Origin: Sialis fuliginosa
Taxonomy: Eukaryota; Arthropoda; Insecta; Megaloptera; Sialidae
Assembly (NCBI GenBank): GCA_961205875.1
Contig: OY540815.1
Span: forward strand, 930,001-994,000
Reading direction: 5' to 3'
DNA: 64,000 nucleotides
Both the position numbers and the translations under genes were made by a program. Numbering within the stretch: position 1 is the first letter of the stretch; each line of letters starts with the position of its first letter. Under the pieces are notes generated by a model. It was not told where the DNA came from, did not search any database, and worked only from the letters and a program-made list of their open reading frames with translations. Shown here in pieces: positions 56,782 to 64,000 of this stretch.

Positions 56782-57244
56782 GAGAGGCCTATATAAAAAA
56801 CATTTTTTGTGAAATTATATTCGACAAATTTTAATTTTTTTGTAAACCTACAAATTTATAAAATTTACAATTTTCCCAAAATGAACAAGTCTATATACAT
56901 TCTTTACATTTTCAACGAACCCTTTTAAAATGAACTGCATTAAGAAATTTCATCAGTCGTTTTGGTATCGCGATCATGGCTTTAATTAAATCTTTAATAA
57001 TGTAGCTGAATTCTGTCTAATGCAAACTCAACAGTGCTGGTGGTCAAATTTTAACCACACAGTACATATACATATAAGCGCGTATAACTCTCTCAACTTC
57101 TATATGATCATTCCCTGACAACGTTTGATATGGCAGCTTATGAAAACGCAATGTTTGTATTCATTACTACTTTATGTCATTTTATATAACATATGTACAG
57201 TCACCTGCATTAATGGTCTTGCAGTTTGTATTCATTTTCGTTTA
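56782..57244. other. AT-rich spacer
   Basis: No gene or element recognised. Confidence 0.4.
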
Positions 57245-57365
57245 TCACAAACTTAGTAGGCTCCTCCCATTTGTGCAATTATAATATTTAAATCATTTCT
57301 CCATGTATCAAACAAAGACAGATATTTTGAAATTCATTTGCTAGATAAAGAACTACTCTTCGTTT
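57245..57365 (-). repeat. Dispersed repeat D, copy 2
   Basis: Complement of 37195-37320: 'gtaggctcctcccatttgtg' to 'attcatttgctagataaaga'. Confidence 0.6.
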
Positions 57366-57594
57366 ATAATAGGTACTCATATATATTTGTGCAATTAAAT
57401 TATTATGTAAGCTATTGAAAATTGTATACGTAAATTTTGTGGCAATAAATAGTTGATATTCCGAATTTTAGCTTTTAAATATATTAAACTTGATAGAAAA
57501 AGATAACCGATGATGTTTGTCTTTAAATTTGGAATCTGTTGTAAGCGATTCTAGCCTTTAGGGTGCCAGGCGAGTTCTACAGGCGACTGTACAT

Positions 57595-58120
57595 ATTAGG
57601 GTGCTCCTTATATGGGGTTAGGACGAATTCTGACCGGGCCACCCTCCAAATCAGCTCCAAATAATTTAAAAGTATGTGGAAAAAGTTTCAGCCCTCTATC
57701 TTATAAATTGGCCATTACCATTTTCCCATTTAAAATACACGTGTTTTTTTCGATTTTTCAGACCTGCGTACTAGAGTGTCTTAAACTCTTTCTAAAAATC
57801 TAAGAATACTCATGAAAGCATCCTTGGTACTCATATTCTATATCTTGATTGATAAAATAAACTTCTGTATGGGTCATTTCATTAAGAGAAAAAAAAATTA
57901 AAAATTTGTATAATTTCTGGATAATTTTGTCATAAAAACGTTTGACAATGAAAATATTGATCTTGCAATAAAAAAATTTCATTCTTAGGGGGAGTTTTAG
58001 GGGGTTGAAAATATTTTCCTGAAATTCTTAATATTGTAATATTTTTATCATAAAACTCTATCTTCAATAGTTTAGGCGTAAAACATAGTGGACGGGTAGT
58101 CTGGAACACCCGGTATAGAG
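57595..58120. repeat. Unclassified repeat-like segment
   Basis: Starts 'attagggtgctccttatatg' and ends 'gtctggaacacccggtatag'; both resemble ends of insect repeats ('gggtgctcc', 'acacccggtata'). No inverted ends proven and no coding. Confidence 0.3.
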
Positions 58121-58244
58121 ATTTTTTGCAAAAAAAAAACATTTAAGGAAGGGGTTGGTTGGAGAAAATTTTGAGTACTTCTTTACGGAAATAATTAATC
58201 ATAACTAAAACTAACAAGAAGAACTAATAATGATAATAGACATA

Positions 58245-58568
58245 TTAATTTGTTGTGAGAAGGTCACTCAAGTGCATTGACAGAGGTACATGATCTGCTT
58301 TATTAGTTGTAGAAGTTCTACGACAGTTTACAGAGATAGTAAAACCATTTCTTCGTCTATTAAAACGTACAGGTTTATTATATGTAGTATCTTGTTGATC
58401 CGGTTCTGCATTTAACATTATTTTTTGCGCACATAAAGAATCCAGTAGTAGTGTAATTATTTGGCATCTCGTTATAATGAAATTACAGTTAGTGTTGCAA
58501 TTGATTTTTAAAGTCATTCGCCAATTATAATTTTTTTTGTTTGATGTGACTTTTTTTGTTACAGTCAA
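58245..58568 (-). other. 107-codon open frame, unrecognised
   Basis: Starts MTVTKKVTSN and ends HLSDLLTTN with TAA. The composition is less biased than most frames here (Asp, Gln, Arg, Cys all present; stretch PVRFNRRRNGFTISVNCRR), which makes it one of the few coding-like stretches. No domain, signal peptide or membrane segment is seen, and no repeat match in the window. On the plus strand the same place has an acceptor-like pyrimidine tract ending TTACAG (58564), which may be coincidence. It could be a terminal exon, a small gene, or an old transposase fragment. Confidence 0.25.
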
Positions 58569-58569
58569 A

Positions 58570-58993
58570 GAGAATTTATAACGTGTGTAACATGGTTTGT
58601 GTTTAACTACCTAAATGTATTTGTTTTCAATTATTTCGTATTACGAGGTTTGATGATTTTTTAAATTTGTCAAAATTTTTATTTCATTGAAATATGGCAA
58701 TATACGTATAATATTGATTTATTGGTATTCTTTATTAGATTAAAAAATTGACAGTTTATTTATATAGCGGCTGTATTTCTAAAGACTTTTAAGAGGATTA
58801 TTAAAAAATGTTTCAGACAAAAGTTTCATGGTTTTGAATTTTGAAGGCGCTAATATTGATACTATGGGGTGACTTTAGAAAAGTCAACTTGATGGGTTAA
58901 ATCAACCCATATTTTTTGTTGCACATTCGTGATGTAAGAGAAAAAATATACTTTTGTTTCAAGTTTTTTTTGTGAAAATATCCATTTTATATG
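58570..58993. other. AT-rich spacer
   Basis: Nothing recognised. Confidence 0.4.
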
Positions 58994-59001
58994 ATATAGA
59001 G

Positions 59002-59527
59002 CAGCGGTTCTTAAACTAGGGTACACGGACCCCCGGGGGTCCGCGGAACTTTTGCTGGAGGTCCGTGAAACATATTTGGCATAAATTAAAGTACTTTTAC
59101 ATTTCTATTTACCAGTGATTAATTACAATCTAACGACCTTCTTTGATTTTCTGTCAGAGAGGCAGGGGTTATTTTAGTGTGTAGCTATAGTTTATTTCTG
59201 CAGTTGTAAAAGCTAATTTGTGTAGTGCAAAAATTGAAAAAATGTATAATAAAATAATAAAATGTGTGGAAAAAAGGTCATTGTAGTTCTAAAAGCAAAA
59301 AAAGTAAGAAATATAGAGCAAGAAAAGTCATTGCAGTTGTAAAAATAAAAATGTAAGAAATGTAATGCAAAAAACAAAGGTCATTGCACTTGAAGAGCAA
59401 AAATTATATGTATGGAGCAAAAAAATAAGGTTTAAAATTTTCTTAAAATAACCCCTGCAGGAAGAGGGTCCCTGAAAAATAATTGTTCAAAAGGGGTCCC
59501 TAGACTACATAAGTTTAAGAACCGCTG
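59002..59527. mobile_element. hAT miniature element with perfect 8-bp duplication
   Basis: Ends CAGCGGTTCTTAAACT and AGTTTAAGAACCGCTG. ATATAGAG is duplicated at 58994-59001 and 59528-59535. Subterminal GC-rich 'cggacccccgggggtccgcg' is itself palindromic. The centre carries repeated 'ggtcattg-agtt' units. Classic hAT features; non-autonomous. Confidence 0.9.
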
Positions 59528-59535
59528 ATATAGAG

Positions 59536-60478
59536 TAAGACAAACAGAAATTTTTGGATTTTTAATAATTTTTTACTCGAAAACTATTATTTTTAAGAAA
59601 AAATCACAAAAAGTAATCGATATATATTTAAAGAACCTTGAAGATATCTACTACAATATGGACGAAACGTTGACATACACACATAAACTAAATAATTATA
59701 TTATAAATAAATATTATTTATAATAAAATAAGTATGGATAGTATACTAACAGAACTAATTTATTGAATATTGAATATTATAAATTGACAAATATTGACAT
59801 ACCTTTAATTTTAGACTTCGTTGACAGATGTTAGGCTCTTCTACATTTCATTGAGAAGTTTTTCATGAAACAGTTTTCCTGAAAATAAACATTATTATTT
59901 TTCGTATTTCAAAAAAATATATAGGTACATACAGAATTTTTCGAACAATATTATAATTTCAAATAGCTTTAAATTTTTTTAATAATCACTGATTTATATA
60001 CGTTTATGTTATTAACCAACTCAATATTTTTATATATAATATATGCATCATGCACGCTGTTGTATAAAAAACTGATTTTTGTGGTACCATTAAAAAAAAG
60101 TCACCTAAAAACAAAAATGTCAGTAAGTAAAAAGAGTAAATTGAAAAATTATTGTTAGAAAAAGCCCATTAGTTGAAAGTAAGTGTGTGTCTGGAAGGGG
60201 GGTTGTTTTGTAAACCTTTTATTACTTTTTGTGAGTAATTATGGGTTTACATTGTACGATAAACATATTTTAAGTGAGAACATTTTTTAGAGCGTAAAAC
60301 AATATGTTTTTGATATTAACTCTTTTCGACCTTCATTATGCGTTTTTTACTGCGTTCATTTTCTTTCCATACTCATGAAAAGTTAAAAAAATGTAGAACA
60401 AGTACATTGTTCATATTACACGAATAATAAAAGTTAATTGTACAAAATAAAAATTACATTTTTACAACAAAAAACTTA
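59536..60478. other. AT-rich spacer
   Basis: About 0.94 kb without recognised features. Confidence 0.4.
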
Positions 60479-61234
60479 TCTCTATAATATAAAAATAAAT
60501 GTTCGTTTATATGCGGCTTATAGACTCGAGAATTACTGAACCGATTTCAATGCGGTTTTCACCAATAGTTAGATAACTTTTCAGTGCAGTATCGTAACTA
60601 TTAATATTTTATGAAAATATAAGATTTAACATCAAAAGACTAAAAAAATGATTATCAAGTTGTGTTTTGTTTCCATGATGTCACAGCATACAACTGTCAT
60701 TTAGGTGTATAAAAATATAGTACCTAGCCATGGAATACAGAATTCTATAATTTTCGGTTTCAATATTTTATTAATTTAGGTCACTAATATTTTGTCGAAC
60801 AAGTAGATGATTTTTGACACATGCATTTGTATTTTGAAACATATTGATTGAAAATTGAAATATAAATAAACATTTCACTTCCAACAAAGGTCAAATATCG
60901 AAATTAATTATTATGATTGTGTCATACAAATCCTAAGACGGGGCCTGATATTTCTTGAAAATATAATTTTACACAATTTTCTCAATAAATACTGAACGTA
61001 TTTTATTTCGGTTTTCACTAATAGGATAGGTGTATAATTTGTGGATATTTTGTTGGAAATAATTATTCGCAGTAAACTGTGTGTTGTGGGCATGTTGGGT
61101 GGGCATGTTGGTTGGATTTAAAAAAATTAAATGAATTTCATTAATCCCAGTCAAATATAAATGTCAAAGAACTATTTTATGTCACTATGATTTTGTGGAT
61201 ATTAACCCGGGCAACACCGGGTCCAATGCGCTAG
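60479..61234 (+). mobile_element. Non-autonomous Helitron, copy 4 (longest)
   Basis: Starts TCTCTATAATATAAAAATAA after A. Ends CCCGGGCAACACCGGG (hairpin), then TCCAATGCGCTAG before T. 756 bp. Short minus-strand frames inside are chance. No Rep/helicase, so it depends on an autonomous relative. Confidence 0.85.
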
Positions 61235-61317
61235 TATAATATAATCATAGTATAACCTGTTGCAAGGGTAAGAAATATATTATTATTTTTTATTATTTAT
61301 ACATAAAAGAAGGTTAA

Positions 61318-61786
61318 CCCATTAACGCCCGCGGTACCTCATTTTATAATTCGTGTTGCTTTCTATGGATATTAATTCACAATATTTCCTTAAAAATCAG
61401 ATGCTAGTAGTGCAACAAACAAAATCTGTTAACATTATTAGTTTCATGAGTGTTTAAACGTGTTTTAATTGATGCCAATTATTTGTATATGAATATTGAA
61501 TATAGGCATGTGATATACTAATATATTTTATCCAATTGAAACATGTGATACGAACTTGATTTTTAAATGTAATTTATATAAAAAAAAAATGAAATCAGAA
61601 AAGCAGTCTCACACAAAATAGACTTCATAATTGTCAAATTTACTCACTCGAATGCACACCGTTATTTTTTTTAAATATAAAAAAATGTTTTTGTTGTAAT
61701 ATTTAGTTAAATATATTGTATATATGTACTTAATTTCATTTAAAAAATCTTCTGCATGTTTTAGTTTTCTTTTGGGCGTTAATGGG
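61318..61786. mobile_element. piggyBac-like miniature element
   Basis: Ends CCCATTAACGCCC and GGGCGTTAATGGG with TTAA on both sides (61314-61317, 61787-61790). Ends starting CCC and TTAA duplication are diagnostic of the piggyBac group. 469 bp, non-coding. Related to 47937-49182. Confidence 0.85.
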
Positions 61787-61790
61787 TTAA

Positions 61791-62248
61791 TATAAAGCAT
61801 TAAGTCATATAACGCTATCGAATGAACATTTAATTTGTTTATAAAACATTGTTACATATCACATTTTTGATATTATAATTGAAAAACATACTAATTGGAT
61901 TTACAATTAGCCTATTTAAAAAGGGTTTAAAATGTGAAATGTTATTTTCTTTCTCACAAAAGATATATAAATAAACTCTTCTGTTGTTGGCAATTACATA
62001 CAGTTTTTAATTAGAAAAAATATGTGTTAAATTACACTAGATAAACGTAACTTTAAGAGCAATTAACGAAGTTATTCTAATTAGTTTTAATTTTAATCAT
62101 ATAAAAAGTTCGTCAGAAACTTTTTATTTTTTATTTACTTTTTCTTAAATCAAATATTCTAATTTACTAAGAAAAAAACAATTGCGTTAATTGTGAATTG
62201 ATTGTTTTAGATCGTAACATGGTAACTGCCATTTTTTTGATAAAAAAA
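61791..62248. other. AT-rich spacer
   Basis: Nothing recognised. Confidence 0.4.
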
Positions 62249-62250
62249 TA

Positions 62251-63056
62251 AGGTACTGGCACCAGTCTTGGCCTCTTTAAGAGTAAGGTATAATGTTTTT
62301 GGAATTGATGGGCTTATTTTTTGTAATTCTCATGAACTCATGTTACTAATAAAACAATAGCCTCTTTACTAAATCAATTATGTATATCACATATCGCTGG
62401 TGAAGATCCAGGACCTCCTATCTGAATTTTATGATTTTTTTCGAAAATTTCTTTTTGATACAGCGTTTTCGTAATAATTACGGGAAATGATCAAATTTTA
62501 TGTTTTACAAAAGACATACATTGTATTTTGTTCGAAACATATTTTTGGTTTCATTAAATACACTGTATCCTCGAAGATATTCAGTTTAAACGCTCTCCTG
62601 AATATTTTTCTTTTTGTTAGATAGGAGGTTCTGAATCTTTACCGGCGATATATACTTTGTTTTTTAAATTATAGCCTTTTATTTTATTTATGTTTTTTCT
62701 CCATAGTAAAACCAGTAATGGGCACCCAGTGTTGGACACTTACTATATTACAAAATGATAAGTACTACGATACAAAAGTTTTAAAATAAAGAATCTTAAT
62801 ATTTGAAACAATGTAAAGCAAATACTATGATAATATAATAATAAATGAATAGATTACACTAATAATTAGTTTAAGTGTCCACCATTTTGATACCCATTGG
62901 CCGATTGTCATAAAATTAAGCTGTTTTACAGTCAAGCATCTATAGGTTATGATTCAGTAATTACATTAATCGAATATCAACAAATATTTCTAATTTAGTA
63001 TATTTATTTAAACAAGTCCAACACTGGGGTATGATTCAAGATTGGTGCCAGTACCT
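62251..63056 (+). mobile_element. Family G element, copy 6, carrying a nested element
   Basis: Ends AGGTACTGGCACCAGTCTTG and 'attggtgccagtacct', with TA on both sides (62249-62250, 63057-63058). Typical G interior, but interrupted at 62391-62651. Confidence 0.85.
62391..62651. mobile_element. 261-bp element with 33-bp inverted repeats, nested in G
   Basis: Left end ATATCGCTGGTGAAGATCCA, continuing GGACCTCCTATCT. The right end is the complement with four mismatches (AGATAGGAGGTTCTGAATCT...GCGATAT). Other G copies lack it, and it replaces about 25 bp of G sequence there. No other copy in the window. Confidence 0.75.
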
Positions 63057-63068
63057 TAGTTAAAATAC

Positions 63069-63383
63069 TGTCCGGTATTATAAAGGAGCTAGCAAACACT
63101 CTCAAATGGGGTATTAATTCTGTACTAGTTTCTATGGATTAGCTATGGAATTTAGAGCAGTGACACTTCAACTAATTGTAACACATTTGGCATCTTTCAC
63201 CGTACAAAATAATTTTCATAATATCACCACTGTTTTAATACCGTTGGTATTTACTTATAACGCGTGCGCGAAACTTGTCAAAGTCTTCAACAAACTCCAA
63301 AAGAACTGTCATATAAGTTTGATATCTCATTTGAAAGTGCTTGCTAGCTAGCAAATTTACTAGCTCCTTTATAATACCGGACA
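63069..63383. mobile_element. TGTCCGG-ended miniature element
   Basis: Ends TGTCCGGTATTATAAAGGAG and CTCCTTTATAATACCGGACA, with inverted similarity continuing to 'ctcaaatg'/'catttgaaag'. 315 bp. A partial copy lies at 3633-3829. A 68-codon frame inside is chance. Confidence 0.8.
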
Positions 63384-63973
63384 TTAATGTAAAGCAAAGT
63401 TAGCTGCTTTAGTTTTCGAAAGCCTTATTTGTTCATATATGTAATAGATCAGTTAAAAATTCTACAACGCTGAAAATAAAAATCATACAAAATAAAATTT
63501 ACTGACAATATTAGGTAAATACATCTTTTAATACAACGATAATAATCATTAACACTGCACATTCATTTGATTGCAAAAACACAATTAGCAACGTTGCAAA
63601 ACTGTGAATAAACAATAAATGTTTTAATGGAAATAACATACATCATCATTTTATTTAAAATCATCAAATAGGATGCATAGATACATATATAGATAGACAG
63701 ACAACACCGTTGTCCATAGAAGTCCTATCGTTATAATTACAACAAACTATCGCTGTGATACAATAAAACAATTGCACGTGGCGGACAATCGGCGTACTGA
63801 CGGTTGGCATAACAACGCTGCTGACAACACTACACAACGGGTGGCGGCAAAACTCTATCATCGGGCCACACATGATTGTTTGGTTCTAGGTATTGTTTGT
63901 TTGTGATTTTATTAAAATTTATTACATGTATGTATCCATATATTTAATTGTATATTTTTAAAATAATCTATGC
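63384..63973. other. Spacer with a GC-richer patch
   Basis: 63775-63870 is GC-richer ('gtggcggacaatcggcgtac', 'acgggtggcggcaaaac') and lies in a 69-codon minus frame (63664-63873) without recognised motif. No repeat match. Confidence 0.3.
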
Positions 63974-64000
63974 CAGGGGTTCTCAAACTAATACGGAGAG
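63974..64000 (+). mobile_element. hAT-like left terminus, cut by window end
   Basis: CAGGGGTTCTCAAACTAATA resembles the ends at 59002 and 15688 (CAGCGGTTCTTAAACT, CAGCGATTCTCAA). The rest is outside the window. Confidence 0.5.

Overview
This window looks like non-coding, repeat-dense nuclear DNA from an arthropod, most probably an insect. It is strongly AT-rich. No open frame exceeds about 120 codons, and there is no bacterial-style gene packing, rRNA, tRNA or CRISPR array. I find no intact protein-coding gene in the 64 kb. The recognisable content is decayed transposable elements: mariner, pogo/Tigger-like, piggyBac-like, hAT-type miniature elements, Helitron-type elements ending in CTAG, LINE-like fragments, and several foldback elements. 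The Helitron and 'GCGAAGCCGCGGG...CAGCTAGT' termini are of types common in insects. The order cannot be fixed from this sequence alone.

Layout. 0-13.5 kb: a pogo-like element (391-805), copies of a ~755 bp repeat called here family A, a 5'-truncated retrocopy with an 11-bp target-site duplication (5801-6043), copies of a TA-flanked miniature element called family G, Helitron ends, and a mariner remnant interrupted by a second element. 13.5-25 kb: TIR elements, a hAT-like element, two non-autonomous Helitrons, a 737 bp inverted-repeat element, a 497 bp palindromic element flanked by a perfect 19-bp direct repeat (22882-23378), and a 560 bp almost perfect hairpin (24008-24567). 25-42 kb: miniature elements, a possible exon with a consensus splice donor (32110-32332), and two copies of one repeat interrupted at the same place by different elements (34.0-34.9 and 38.2-39.2 kb). 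42-50 kb: a dense cluster of family A units in head-to-tail and inverted arrangement, and a pogo-like element split by a piggyBac-like one. 50-57 kb: a large foldback with a 69-nt perfect hairpin in its middle, two GC-rich islands (52.7 and 53.9-54.4 kb) that are the best promoter or first-exon candidates, and a TTAA-flanked foldback. 57-64 kb: a hAT element with perfect 8-bp duplications, a Helitron, a piggyBac-like element with TTAA on both sides, a family G copy carrying a nested element, and a hAT-like end cut by the window edge.

No genes were found that work together here. What the window records is successive insertion: several elements sit inside others, and target-site duplications or related 'empty' sites elsewhere in the window let the order be read. 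Repeat-family letters (A, B, C, and so on) are local labels. Superfamily names rest on terminal sequences, duplication lengths and, for mariner, protein motifs; no database search was possible.
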